Shown: positions 1 through 7,702 of the stretch, piece after piece
Position numbering within the stretch: position 1 is the stretch's first letter
How the letters are laid out: each line of letters begins with the position of its first letter
NCBI GenBank assembly: GCA_024278565.1
Contig: JAJRSY010000259.1
Span: 1 to 17,522, forward strand
Length of the DNA stretch: 17,522 bases
Direction: 5' to 3'
DNA from: Bacteroidota bacterium
GTDB taxonomy: Bacteria; Bacteroidota; Bacteroidia; Flavobacteriales; Flavobacteriaceae
Translations under genes and position numbers: made by a program
Notes under the pieces: model-generated
Database searches by the model: none
Told to the model about the DNA's origin: nothing
What the model saw: only the letters and a program-made list of their open reading frames with translations

Positions 1-133
1 CTTACTACTTACTACTTACTACTTACTACTTACTACTTACTACTTACTACTTACTACTTACTACTTACTACTTACTACTTACTACTTACTACTTACTACT
101 TACTACTTACTACTTACTACTTACTACTTACTG
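1..133. repeat. Heptanucleotide tandem repeat (CTTACTA)n
   Basis: Eighteen perfect consecutive copies of the 7-bp unit CTTACTA fill positions 1-126, followed by one copy with a single change (CTTACTG, 127-133). The array begins at the window edge, so its full length is unknown. It ends 8 bp before the stop codon of the minus-strand hydrolase gene, so it lies in that gene's 3' flank and is non-coding as far as I can see. The unit is not a multiple of three and has no internal palindrome. Such arrays usually change copy number by polymerase slippage. No function can be assigned. Confidence 0.97.
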
Positions 134-141
134 CTCACTTT

Positions 142-906
142 TCAGAATCCTCTTTTTTCTAACCAAGCATCAAGAATTTGGTTGAATTTTTCAGGATGTT
201 CCATCATAGGGGCGTGACCACATTTTTTCATCCAGAAGAGGTCTGAATCGGGCAATAATTCATGAAAAAGTTCGGCTACATCAGGTGGTGTAACACTATC
301 ATTTTCTCCCCAAATAATACAGGTGGGTGTTTTCATTTTAGGCAGGTCTTTTGCCATATTGTGACGAATGGCGCTTTTGGCAATGGCGAGGGTCTTGACC
401 AACTTCACCCTATCATTTACTGTGGCAAAAACTTCATCAACTATTTCTTTGGTGGCTATTTCAGGATCGTAAAAGACATCTTGCGCCTTCTTTTTTATAA
501 ACCCGTAATCACCCCGTTTTGGGTAGCCATCACCCATGGCACTTTCGTAAAGTCCTGAACTTCCTGTTATTATCAAGGCTTTAGCTGACTTAGGATATAG
601 TTTGGTGTGCAATAGGCCAATGTGCCCCCCTAAAGAATTTCCCAAGAGAATAACATCTTTCAGTTCTCTAAATTCAATGAATTTCTTCACGAATTTGGCG
701 AACTGTTTTACATTGGTCTTTAACATGGGCATATCGTAGATGGGCAGTTCGGGTATGATTACTTTATATCCCTTTTTTGGAAAATGCTCGGTGACTCCAT
801 GAAAATTGCTCAACCCACCCATAAGACCATGTAGAATAATAATAGGGGTGCCTTCCCCTATCTCAATGTACTTGTATTTTCCGTTGGTAATTAGTTTTCC
901 TTCCAT
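142..906 (-). CDS. Alpha/beta-fold hydrolase
   Basis: This encodes a 254-residue protein of the alpha/beta hydrolase superfamily. Strand-loop signatures are in the expected order: the oxyanion-hole motif HGLMGG (residues 26-31), the nucleophile elbow GNSLGG with Ser91, the acid in GENDSVTPP (Asp203) and the catalytic histidine in GHAPMMEHP (His231). The triad is complete, so an active serine hydrolase is expected. There is no signal peptide or membrane segment, so it should be cytoplasmic. The substrate cannot be read from the sequence; esterase, C-C hydrolase or thioesterase activity are all possible. It is transcribed divergently from mraZ, and from memory a hydrolase of this type is a frequent neighbour of the flavobacterial dcw cluster. 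The ATG start at 906 lies just downstream of a -7-like motif, which supports the start. Its 3' end abuts the heptanucleotide array. Confidence 0.9.
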   Translation of the reverse strand: MEGKLITNGKYKYIEIGEGTPIIILHGLMGGLSNFHGVTEHFPKKGYKVIIPELPIYDMPMLKTNVKQFAKFVKKFIEFRELKDVILLGNSLGGHIGLLHTKLYPKSAKALIITGSSGLYESAMGDGYPKRGDYGFIKKKAQDVFYDPEIATKEIVDEVFATVNDRVKLVKTLAIAKSAIRHNMAKDLPKMKTPTCIIWGENDSVTPPDVAELFHELLPDSDLFWMKKCGHAPMMEHPEKFNQILDAWLEKRGF

Positions 907-931
907 TCAAGGTGATTTCTGGTCTTAGCGA

Positions 932-939
932 CAAAGATA
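932..939 (-). promoter_or_regulatory. Probable -7 element of the hydrolase promoter
   Basis: Read on the minus strand this is TATCTTTG, an exact match to the Bacteroidetes -7 consensus TAnnTTTG. It lies 25 bp upstream of the hydrolase ATG, implying a very short leader. I see no convincing TTG-type -33 element at the usual spacing. The call rests on the -7 match and its position. Confidence 0.5.
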
Positions 940-1100
940 GACATTTCCAAAGAACACACACTCCAGCTAATATGAGCCTAAAAAAGAAGAAAAGACCTTC
1001 GTTAAAATAGAAAACTTATTTGAATTTCTTGTTTCCAAGGTATTTTTTTGACCATAACAAAGGTGTATTTCGTCTAAAAAACGCAGTTTTTATCAACAAA

Positions 1101-1130
1101 GTGGTAAATAGTGGTAAATAGTGGTAATAA
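1101..1130 (+). promoter_or_regulatory. Probable MraZ operator: three 10-bp direct repeats
   Basis: Three direct repeats follow one another with an exact 10-bp period: GTGGTAAATA, GTGGTAAATA, GTGGTAATAA. The cores TGGTA sit at 1102, 1112 and 1122, with 5-bp spacers. MraZ of Escherichia coli binds TGGGN repeats with 5-bp spacers upstream of its own gene, so number, spacing and location all fit a MraZ autoregulatory site. The array lies immediately upstream of a -7-like motif and would cover the -33 region, as expected for repression. Confidence 0.72.
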
Positions 1131-1136
1131 TAGTTA

Positions 1137-1144
1137 TATATTTG
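1137..1144 (+). promoter_or_regulatory. Probable -7 element of the mraZ/dcw promoter
   Basis: TATATTTG matches the Bacteroidetes -7 consensus TAnnTTTG. It lies just 3' of the MraZ-type repeats and 29 bp before the chosen GTG start of mraZ. No clear -33 TTG is visible; the repeat array occupies that place. This is the most likely main promoter of the cluster, although AT-rich DNA produces chance matches. Confidence 0.45.
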
Positions 1145-1173
1145 AGTTATTAAATGAAAACCAACCATTTACA

Positions 1174-1647
1174 GTGATCAATTTTATAGGAACATATGAT
1201 TGTAAGGCCGATGCCAAAGGTAGGGTAATGTTGCCCGTTGCCCTAAAAAATCAGATGTCGCCCGTGATTAACGACGGTTTTGTTATAAAAAGATCTGTTT
1301 TTCAACCTTGTTTGGAGCTGTACCCCATGGCGGAGTGGAATTTGCTCATGCAAAAAATGAACAAGAAGAACCGCTTCAAAAAGAAGAACAACGATTTTAT
1401 ACGTCGTTTTTCGGCAGGGGTCAAAGTTGTTGAAATTGACGGCACGGGAAGATTGTTGATTCCGAAAAACCTGATTTCAATAGCGGGTATTGTGAAAGAG
1501 GTGGTGCTGAGTTCCGCTATCAATATTGTTGAGATTTGGGACAAGGAGAGCTATGAAAAAGTGTTGGATGAAACGGCAGGGGATTTTGCCGCTTTGGCAG
1601 AAGAGGTGATGGGCGAAGATGGAGATGATTTCGATGATGTATCATAA
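1174..1647 (+). CDS. mraZ: Transcriptional regulator MraZ
   Basis: This is the MraZ family DNA-binding protein, with two SpoVT/AbrB-like swapped-hairpin halves. The paired signatures are DAKGRVMLP (residues 13-21 of the 157-residue product) and DGTGRLLIP (89-97). MraZ assembles into a ring that binds spaced direct repeats and regulates the dcw cluster. The start chosen is GTG at 1174, giving VINFIGTYDCK, which matches where MraZ proteins normally begin. The frame stays open upstream to a GTG at 1111, but that codon lies inside the repeat operator and upstream of the likely promoter, so the extra 21 residues are improbable. The C-terminus is acidic (GEDGDDFDDVS) and its codons overlap the start of rsmH. 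The first gene of the cluster, probably self-regulated through 1101-1130. Confidence 0.93.
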   Translation: MINFIGTYDCKADAKGRVMLPVALKNQMSPVINDGFVIKRSVFQPCLELYPMAEWNLLMQKMNKKNRFKKKNNDFIRRFSAGVKVVEIDGTGRLLIPKNLISIAGIVKEVVLSSAINIVEIWDKESYEKVLDETAGDFAALAEEVMGEDGDDFDDVS

Positions 1648-2530
1648 TCCGGTTTTATTGAAAGAGTCCGTTGACGGACTGGTTATAATCAAAGATGGGG
1701 TATATGTGGATGTGACCTTCGGTGGCGGAGGGCATTCGAAAGAGATATTGAAACGATTGGGTAGCGAGGGCAGATTGTTCGCTTTTGATCAAGATGAAGA
1801 GGCACTTGAAAATTCTATTGATGATGGGCGCTTTACGTTGATCAATGAAAATTTCAGATATCTCAGACAGTTTTTAAAGTTCTATGGCATTCGGAAAGTA
1901 GACGGAATCTTGGCAGATTTTGGCGTTTCATCACATCAGTTCGACACGGCTGAAAGGGGTTTTTCAACCCGTTTTGATGCCGATCTCGATATGAGAATGA
2001 GTCAAAAAAATGATGTTTCGGCCTTTGATGTAATTAATAGGTATGATTATGACGGTTTGAGAAAGGTGTTGTTTGATTATGGTGAGCTGCGTAATGCCAA
2101 TGCCTTGGCGAAAGCGATAATCGCATCACGAGAAGAAAGGTCGATAAAGACAACAGAACAATTAAAAGAGGTGTTACGGCATTTTTTGCCCAAAGCAAAA
2201 GAGTATAAAATTTTGGCCCAGATTTATCAGGCGATACGCATCGAGGTAAATCAGGAAATAATCGCCATTGAGGAATTTTTATTGCAAACTCAAGATTTGT
2301 TGCAAAAAGGGGGTAGGCTCAGTGCAATAAGCTATCACTCGCTTGAAGATCGATTGGTGAAAAGATATATAAGGGCGGGAATTTTTGAAGGAGAGCCTGA
2401 AAAAGATTTTTACGGAAATATCGATGTTCCGTTTAAGAAGGTTGGGGGGTTGATAAGTCCGTCGAAAGAAGAAATACGAATCAACAATAGGGCAAGAAGC
2501 GCAAAACTGAGAATTGCCGAACGCTTATAG
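1634..2530 (+). CDS. rsmH: 16S rRNA (cytosine(1402)-N4)-methyltransferase RsmH
   Basis: RsmH (formerly MraW) uses S-adenosylmethionine to methylate N4 of C1402 in 16S rRNA at the ribosomal P site. In the 298-residue product the SAM-binding motif is DVTFGGGGHS (26-35), followed by FDQDEEA (about 51-57), ADFGVSSHQFD (94-104) and GFSTRFDADLDMRM (109-122). A C-terminal SYHSLEDRLVKR segment is also typical. The length matches the family. The start is ambiguous because in-frame ATG codons occur at 1619, 1625, 1634 and 1637. I chose 1634 because homology starts at MMYHNPVLL and a GGAG at 1621-1624 sits 9 bp upstream. The gene overlaps the end of mraZ by 14 bp, which suggests translational coupling. 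Confidence 0.95.
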   Translation: MMYHNPVLLKESVDGLVIIKDGVYVDVTFGGGGHSKEILKRLGSEGRLFAFDQDEEALENSIDDGRFTLINENFRYLRQFLKFYGIRKVDGILADFGVSSHQFDTAERGFSTRFDADLDMRMSQKNDVSAFDVINRYDYDGLRKVLFDYGELRNANALAKAIIASREERSIKTTEQLKEVLRHFLPKAKEYKILAQIYQAIRIEVNQEIIAIEEFLLQTQDLLQKGGRLSAISYHSLEDRLVKRYIRAGIFEGEPEKDFYGNIDVPFKKVGGLISPSKEEIRINNRARSAKLRIAERL

Positions 2531-2575
2531 CACCGATTTGATATTGTTTATAGTTGAATTTAAAATATAGAAGCG

Positions 2576-2899
2576 ATGAAAAAAGGAGTATTGGATATTT
2601 TGAAGGGAAAGTTTTTGGTAAGCGATGAGGCTCCGAAAAACTGGCTATTCATCATTTTCATCTCTTTTTTGGCAACGGTCATGATCGGTAGTTCGCATAG
2701 TGCCGATAAAAAGGTGCACCAAATAGCGGCGTTAAACAATGAGGTAAAGGAGCTGAAAAGTGAATTTGTTGATGTGCGCTCTGATGTGCAGTATTTGAAA
2801 TTAGAGTCAAAAATCACCGAGGTGTTGCAAAAAGACGAGCTATACCCGTCTGAAGCTCCGCCAGAGAAAATCAAGGTAAAATCAAACAAGGTAAACTAG
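2576..2899 (+). CDS. ftsL: FtsL-like bitopic cell division protein
   Basis: This 107-residue protein sits between rsmH and the division transpeptidase, the usual place of ftsL. It has a short cytoplasmic N-terminus, one hydrophobic segment (about residues 23-40, WLFIIFISFLATVMIG) and a periplasmic part with heptad-like spacing (about 43-85) that should form a coiled coil. This is the FtsL architecture and matches the Bacteroidetes FtsL-like family. FtsL proteins link FtsB and FtsQ to FtsW-FtsI and help activate septal synthesis. Sequence conservation in this family is low, so the call rests on topology, size and position. It follows rsmH after 45 bp, and its TAG stop overlaps the GTG start of ftsI by one base. 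Confidence 0.88.
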   Translation: MKKGVLDILKGKFLVSDEAPKNWLFIIFISFLATVMIGSSHSADKKVHQIAALNNEVKELKSEFVDVRSDVQYLKLESKITEVLQKDELYPSEAPPEKIKVKSNKVN

Positions 2900-4911
2900 T
2901 GGCTGTAAGCGACAAAAAAATATTGATCCGAATGTATGTGGTGGCGGCCTGCCTCTTTCTGTTCGCCTGTGCCGTTCTTTTTAAAATGGTGGGCATACAA
3001 ATTTTAGATGGTGAGAAGTATCGTAATCTAGCCGAAGAGCGTACCTCAAAAATGTTCACTATTGCCCCTAACCGCGGCAACCTTATATCTGATGACGGTA
3101 GTTTATTGGCCACTTCGGTGACCCGATATACTATTCGGTTTGATGCCGTAACAGTTAAAGAAAGTGATTTTAAAGAGAATGTAAAGCCATTGTCACAGGC
3201 ATTGGCTCAAATGTTGGGCAAATCTACTAGCCACTACCAACAGATCTTGCGAAAAGCCAAGGAGAATAAAAACAGGTACACACTTATTGCCAGAAATTTG
3301 GATTATTCGGAGTATATGGCGGTAAAAGAGTTTCCCCTGTTCGAAAAAGGACCTTACAAAGGTGGTCTCATCGTAGAACAGAAAACCGTTCGCGAGCATC
3401 CCTTGGGTAAAATCGCCGAACGTAGTGTGGGTTATGAAAACGTTGATGAGAACGGATACTATAGTGGTGTTGGCCTTGAAAGGGCCTTTGGCACCTATCT
3501 CAGGGGTGTGGAAGGAAAGCGATTAAAGCAAAAAATAGCCAAGAGCCAATGGAAACCTATTGGGTTTGATAATATAGTAGAGCCCAAAGATGGCTATGAT
3601 CTCATATCGACGATCGATATCAATATTCAAGATATCGCACACCATGCCCTATTGGGGCAGTTAGAAAAGTACAAGGCAGATCACGGCTGTGTCATTGTGA
3701 TGGAGGTTAAAACGGGTGAGGTCAAAGCGATATCGAACTTGGGTGTTACAAAAAAAGGCAAGTATTATGAGCGTTTGAACTATGCTATTGGTGAATCGCA
3801 TGAGCCCGGTTCAACCTTTAAATTGATGAGCATGGTTGCCGCCCTCGAAGATAAGGTGGTTGATACAAGTACCGTAATAGATACCAAAAAAGGACGATGG
3901 AAGATTTATGATAGAACGGTTCGTGATGCTAAACGTGGGGGTTATGGTAAAATATCGGCAGCTCGGGCCTTTGAGGTCTCGTCGAATACCGCTTTTGCTA
4001 AAATGATCCATAACGGCTATAAGAACAAGCCTTCAAGGTATGTAGATCGTTTGATGAAGATGAACCTTCATGAGGAATTAGGTCTTGCAATAAAAGGAGA
4101 GGGCAAACCGGTCATACGTTACCCAGGTGACAAAGGTTGGTCAGGTATATCGCTTGCGTGGATGTCACACGGGTATGAGGTCTCTCTTACCCCCTTGCAA
4201 GTGCTGACATTTTACAATGCCATTGCAAACGATGGTGAAATGGTGAAACCACGAATGATCAAAGAGATAAAAGAGTGGAACCAAACCATACAAAAATTTG
4301 AAAAGGAAGTCATAAACCCGGCGATCTGCTCAAAGGAAACTGCTTTCAAAGTACAGCGAATGTTAAAGAATGTGGTAGAGAGAGAACATGGCACAGGGCA
4401 TCGCTTGTATTCCCCAAATTTTTCAATGGCGGGTAAAACGGGTACGGCCCAAAAGAACTATGTAGGCAAGGATCCTGATAAGTTGAAGTACATATCTACT
4501 TTCTCAGGGTATTTTCCTGCTGATGACCCCAAGTATTCGTGTATTGTGGTGATTCATGAACCAGACAAGAGTGTTGGCTACTATGGTGCCGATGTATCTG
4601 GTCCTGTATTCAAATCAATTGCACAAAAAGTATATACCAATTCCCCTTTGGTTGATGAGGTTGATGTGTTTAAAGCAGCGCATCAAAACCTTGATAGGGC
4701 GTACCAAGATTATTATGTCGAGGCAAGAAAAAAACACAAAATCGTACCCAATGTCAAGGGTATGAGTGGTATGGATGCCATTTCACTATTGGAAAACCTT
4801 GGTTTGCAGGTAGAGATCAAGGGAAATGGAAATGGAAAGGTGAAAAAACAATCGGTTTCACAAGGAACCGATCTCAAGAAAACGCAAAAAATAGTATTGG
4901 AACTCTCATGA
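2899..4911 (+). CDS. ftsI: Penicillin-binding protein, septal transpeptidase FtsI/PBP3 with C-terminal PASTA domain
   Basis: A class B penicillin-binding protein of 670 residues. The order is one N-terminal membrane anchor (about 10-30), a PBP dimerisation domain (about 55-220), the transpeptidase domain (about 255-580) and a C-terminal PASTA domain (about 615-670, starting IVPNVKGMSGMDAI). All three active-site motifs are intact: STFK with nucleophile Ser305, SSN (361-363) and KTGT (513-516). It should cross-link septal peptidoglycan in the periplasm together with FtsW. The start is a GTG that overlaps the ftsL stop codon; no better ATG is available before the membrane anchor. The terminal ATGA overlaps the murE start. 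A PASTA tail is less familiar from proteobacterial FtsI, but I believe it is usual in Bacteroidetes. Confidence 0.96.
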   Translation: MAVSDKKILIRMYVVAACLFLFACAVLFKMVGIQILDGEKYRNLAEERTSKMFTIAPNRGNLISDDGSLLATSVTRYTIRFDAVTVKESDFKENVKPLSQALAQMLGKSTSHYQQILRKAKENKNRYTLIARNLDYSEYMAVKEFPLFEKGPYKGGLIVEQKTVREHPLGKIAERSVGYENVDENGYYSGVGLERAFGTYLRGVEGKRLKQKIAKSQWKPIGFDNIVEPKDGYDLISTIDINIQDIAHHALLGQLEKYKADHGCVIVMEVKTGEVKAISNLGVTKKGKYYERLNYAIGESHEPGSTFKLMSMVAALEDKVVDTSTVIDTKKGRWKIYDRTVRDAKRGGYGKISAARAFEVSSNTAFAKMIHNGYKNKPSRYVDRLMKMNLHEELGLAIKGEGKPVIRYPGDKGWSGISLAWMSHGYEVSLTPLQVLTFYNAIANDGEMVKPRMIKEIKEWNQTIQKFEKEVINPAICSKETAFKVQRMLKNVVEREHGTGHRLYSPNFSMAGKTGTAQKNYVGKDPDKLKYISTFSGYFPADDPKYSCIVVIHEPDKSVGYYGADVSGPVFKSIAQKVYTNSPLVDEVDVFKAAHQNLDRAYQDYYVEARKKHKIVPNVKGMSGMDAISLLENLGLQVEIKGNGNGKVKKQSVSQGTDLKKTQKIVLELS

Positions 4912-6371
4912 GGCTACTGAAAGACATATTGTACGGGGTTGGTCTTACTGCGGTAAACGGGTCTACCAATGTTATGGTCAATGCCATTCAGTTCGATTCA
5001 AGAAAAGTTGAAATCGATGATGTGTTCGTGGCCATTCGTGGTACAATCACCGACGGTCACGAGTATATAGAAAAAGCCATTGATTCAGGTGCTAGGGCAA
5101 TATTATGTGAAGAGCTTCCCGATCAAATGGTAGATGGGGTAAGTTATATTGAGATTGATGATGGTAACAAGGCGTTGGCCATCATGGCCTCCAACTATTA
5201 TGGCAATCCATCTAAAAATTTAAAATTGGTGGGTATTACAGGAACAAACGGTAAGACCACCGTTGCCAGCTTGTTGTACCAATTGTTCAAAAAGGCAGGC
5301 TATAAGGTGGGTTTGATATCCACCATAAAAATTATGGTAAACGAAACCGAACATAGTACTGCCCATACTACGCCAGACGCTTTGGTGATCAATAAGTACT
5401 TGAGCGAAATGAACGATGCTGGGGTAGAGTTCTGTTTTATGGAGGTTAGCTCGCACGGTATTCACCAAAAAAGAACCGAAGGCTTGGTTTTTGAAGGTGC
5501 CATTTTCACCAATTTGTCCCATGATCATTTAGACTATCATAAAACCTTTGCAGCATATCGAGACACAAAAAAAATTCTGTTTGACAACTTGACAAAGACG
5601 GCTTTTGCGCTTACAAATGTTGATGATAAGAACGGGTTGGTGATGTTGCAGAACACCAAGGCACGAAAAAATACCTATGCCTTAAAAACCTATGCGGATT
5701 ATAGGGCGCAGGTATTGGAAAATCAGTTTGACGGTCAGTTGTTGAAAATAAATGACAATGAACTGTGGTCAAAACTCATCGGTCATTTCAATGCGTACAA
5801 TATGTTGGCGATTTATGCTACCGCTGATTTGTTGGGATTGGAAAAGCTGGAAATTCTGCGGCTGTTGAGTGCGCTTGAAAATGTAGATGGAAGGTTTCAA
5901 TACTATATATCAAAAGAGAAAATTACGGCAATAGTCGATTATGCCCATACACCTGATGCGTTAAAAAATGTGCTTGAAACTATCAACACATTGAGAACTG
6001 GAAATGAGAACGTCATCACCGTTGTGGGGTGTGGTGGCGATAGAGACAGCTCTAAGCGCCCGGTTATGGGACATATCGCATCAGAAATGAGTAATAAGGC
6101 CATTTTCACCTCTGATAATCCCCGTACTGAATCACCCACACTGATCATTGAAGAAATGGAAGGTGGTGTAGAGGCACAGAATACGATGAAAGTGTTGTCT
6201 ATCGAGAATCGCGAACAGGCCATTAAAACAGCTTGTCAGTTGGCCGTGGCGAACGATATTATACTGGTTGCTGGCAAGGGCCATGAAACCTATCAAGAGA
6301 CCAACGGTAAGCGTATCGATTTTGATGATTTTAAAATGGTAAAGGATATACTAAAAAAAATGAATAAATAA
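4908..6371 (+). CDS. murE: UDP-N-acetylmuramoyl-L-alanyl-D-glutamate--2,6-diaminopimelate ligase MurE
   Basis: MurE adds the third stem-peptide residue to UDP-MurNAc-L-Ala-D-Glu using ATP in the cytoplasm. The 487-residue protein has the three Mur ligase domains: an N-terminal UDP-binding domain, the central ATPase with GTNGKTT (residues 112-118), and a C-terminal domain. TTPDA (154-158) and SSHG (181-184) belong to the substrate site. YRDTKKILF contains Lys221, the likely carbamylated lysine. The DNPR motif (403-406) is the signature associated with meso-diaminopimelate rather than lysine. The ATG overlaps the ftsI TGA (ATGA), a classic coupled junction. A 109-bp gap follows, the largest within the cluster. 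Confidence 0.97.
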   Translation: MRLLKDILYGVGLTAVNGSTNVMVNAIQFDSRKVEIDDVFVAIRGTITDGHEYIEKAIDSGARAILCEELPDQMVDGVSYIEIDDGNKALAIMASNYYGNPSKNLKLVGITGTNGKTTVASLLYQLFKKAGYKVGLISTIKIMVNETEHSTAHTTPDALVINKYLSEMNDAGVEFCFMEVSSHGIHQKRTEGLVFEGAIFTNLSHDHLDYHKTFAAYRDTKKILFDNLTKTAFALTNVDDKNGLVMLQNTKARKNTYALKTYADYRAQVLENQFDGQLLKINDNELWSKLIGHFNAYNMLAIYATADLLGLEKLEILRLLSALENVDGRFQYYISKEKITAIVDYAHTPDALKNVLETINTLRTGNENVITVVGCGGDRDSSKRPVMGHIASEMSNKAIFTSDNPRTESPTLIIEEMEGGVEAQNTMKVLSIENREQAIKTACQLAVANDIILVAGKGHETYQETNGKRIDFDDFKMVKDILKKMNK

Positions 6372-6410
6372 GAATAAACAAGTTTGTGATAAGCGCTCAC
6401 CAAGCGTAGG

Positions 6411-6432
6411 TCACTGAGCGTAGCCGAAGTGA
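6411..6432. repeat. Intergenic palindromic repeat (TCACTGAGCG...AGTGA type)
   Basis: In the murE-mraY gap the arms TCACT (6411-6415) and AGTGA (6428-6432) form an inverted repeat around GAGCGTAGCCGA. The end of the element is partly duplicated, since GAGCCGAAGT recurs at 6431-6440. From memory, very similar CACTGAGCG...CGAAGTG elements are dispersed in many flavobacterial genomes; I cannot verify this here. The remaining gap sequence is AT-rich and shows no gene. The hairpin is short and lacks a T tract, so it is not a convincing terminator. Confidence 0.6.
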
Positions 6433-6480
6433 GCCGAAGTAAACTAAAATTAATAGAAATAAAGAAACAGAAGTTGTAAA

Positions 6481-7701
6481 ATGCTGTATTATCTATTTGA
6501 ATATTTAGAAAAGCAATACCAGGTGCCAGGGGCGAGTCTGTTCCAGTTCACGACCTTTCGTGCGGCCATGGCCATATTGTTTTCTTTGGTAATTGCCACT
6601 ACATACGGTAAGCGTATCATTCTCTATTTGCAGCGAAAGCAAATTGGTGAAACCGTACGTGATTTGGGTCTTGAAGGGCAAAAGCAGAAGGCTGGTACGC
6701 CGACCATGGGCGGGGTGATTATCATTATTGCAACCCTGATACCTGTTTTGATGTTCGCACGGTTAGATAATATTTACATCATTTTATTGATAGTAACCAC
6801 CCTTTGGATGGGCACTATTGGTTTCTTGGACGATTACATCAAAGTATTCAAAAAAGATAAAGAAGGACTCAAGGGTCGGTTTAAGATTTTGGGCCAAGTG
6901 GTATTGGGGCTGGTCGTTGGTGCTACCCTTTACTTTCACCCCGAGGTTACCATGAGAGATCATGACCATACCATCATAACCGAGCAATTTGATGTAGAAG
7001 AAGTTAGGGGAATGGAAATCAAATCTACCATGACCACCGTACCATTCTTTAAGAACAATGAACTCGATTACAGTACCTTGATTTCTTGGGCAGGTGATGG
7101 GGCGAAGCAGTATGCTTGGTTGGTTTTTATTCCTATAACCATATTGATAGTCACTGCCGTGTCAAACGGAGCCAATCTAACCGATGGTATTGATGGTCTG
7201 GCTGCGGGCACTTCGGCGATTATCGTATTCACATTAGGTGTTTTCACCTTGGTTTCGGGTAACTACTTCTTTTCTGATTATTTAGATGTAATGTTCATAC
7301 CAAAGTCAGGTGAACTCTTGATTTTCATTACCGCCTTCGTTGGTGCATTGGTAGGGTTCTTATGGTACAATGCCTTTCCTGCACAGGTGTTTATGGGTGA
7401 TACGGGCAGTCTGACCATAGGTGGTGTAATAGCCGTAATAGCCATAATCATAAGAAAAGAATTGTTGATACCCATTTTGTGCGGAATTTTCTTTGCGGAG
7501 TCCATTTCCGTCATCATGCAGGTAGGGTACTTCAAGTACACCAAGAATAAATTTGGTGCTGGCAAGCGCATTTTTTTAATGTCGCCCTTGCACCATCACT
7601 ACCAAAAAAAAGGGTACCATGAAAGTAAGATCGTAACCCGTTTTTGGATCGTGGGTATCATGTTGGCCGTTGTGACCATAGTGACCTTAAAAATACGCTG
7701 A
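6481..7701 (+). CDS. mraY: Phospho-N-acetylmuramoyl-pentapeptide-transferase MraY
   Basis: MraY transfers phospho-MurNAc-pentapeptide from UDP to undecaprenyl phosphate, making lipid I at the inner face of the cytoplasmic membrane. The 406-residue polytopic protein has the family signatures: AGTPTMGG (71-78), FLDDYIKV with the paired aspartates (117-118), NLTDGIDGLA (232-241), MGDTGS (305-310) and the HHHYQKKG loop (371-378). It is longer than the roughly 360 residues of E. coli MraY. The extra length lies in a hydrophilic insert at about residues 154-205, between membrane segments; I recall this as normal for Bacteroidetes. TAAA directly precedes the ATG, as is common for flavobacterial starts. 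murD follows after one base. Confidence 0.97.
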   Translation: MLYYLFEYLEKQYQVPGASLFQFTTFRAAMAILFSLVIATTYGKRIILYLQRKQIGETVRDLGLEGQKQKAGTPTMGGVIIIIATLIPVLMFARLDNIYIILLIVTTLWMGTIGFLDDYIKVFKKDKEGLKGRFKILGQVVLGLVVGATLYFHPEVTMRDHDHTIITEQFDVEEVRGMEIKSTMTTVPFFKNNELDYSTLISWAGDGAKQYAWLVFIPITILIVTAVSNGANLTDGIDGLAAGTSAIIVFTLGVFTLVSGNYFFSDYLDVMFIPKSGELLIFITAFVGALVGFLWYNAFPAQVFMGDTGSLTIGGVIAVIAIIIRKELLIPILCGIFFAESISVIMQVGYFKYTKNKFGAGKRIFLMSPLHHHYQKKGYHESKIVTRFWIVGIMLAVVTIVTLKIR

Positions 7702-7702
7702 T

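Noticed and set aside
262..558. 98-codon plus-strand reading frame opposite the hydrolase gene
   Set aside because: It is a shadow of the hydrolase, which has a complete catalytic triad, and shows no recognisable domain of its own.
1111..1173. Upstream extension of mraZ to the GTG at 1111
   Set aside because: The codon lies within the repeat operator and upstream of the likely -7 element. The extra residues do not resemble MraZ, whose usual N-terminus begins at 1174.
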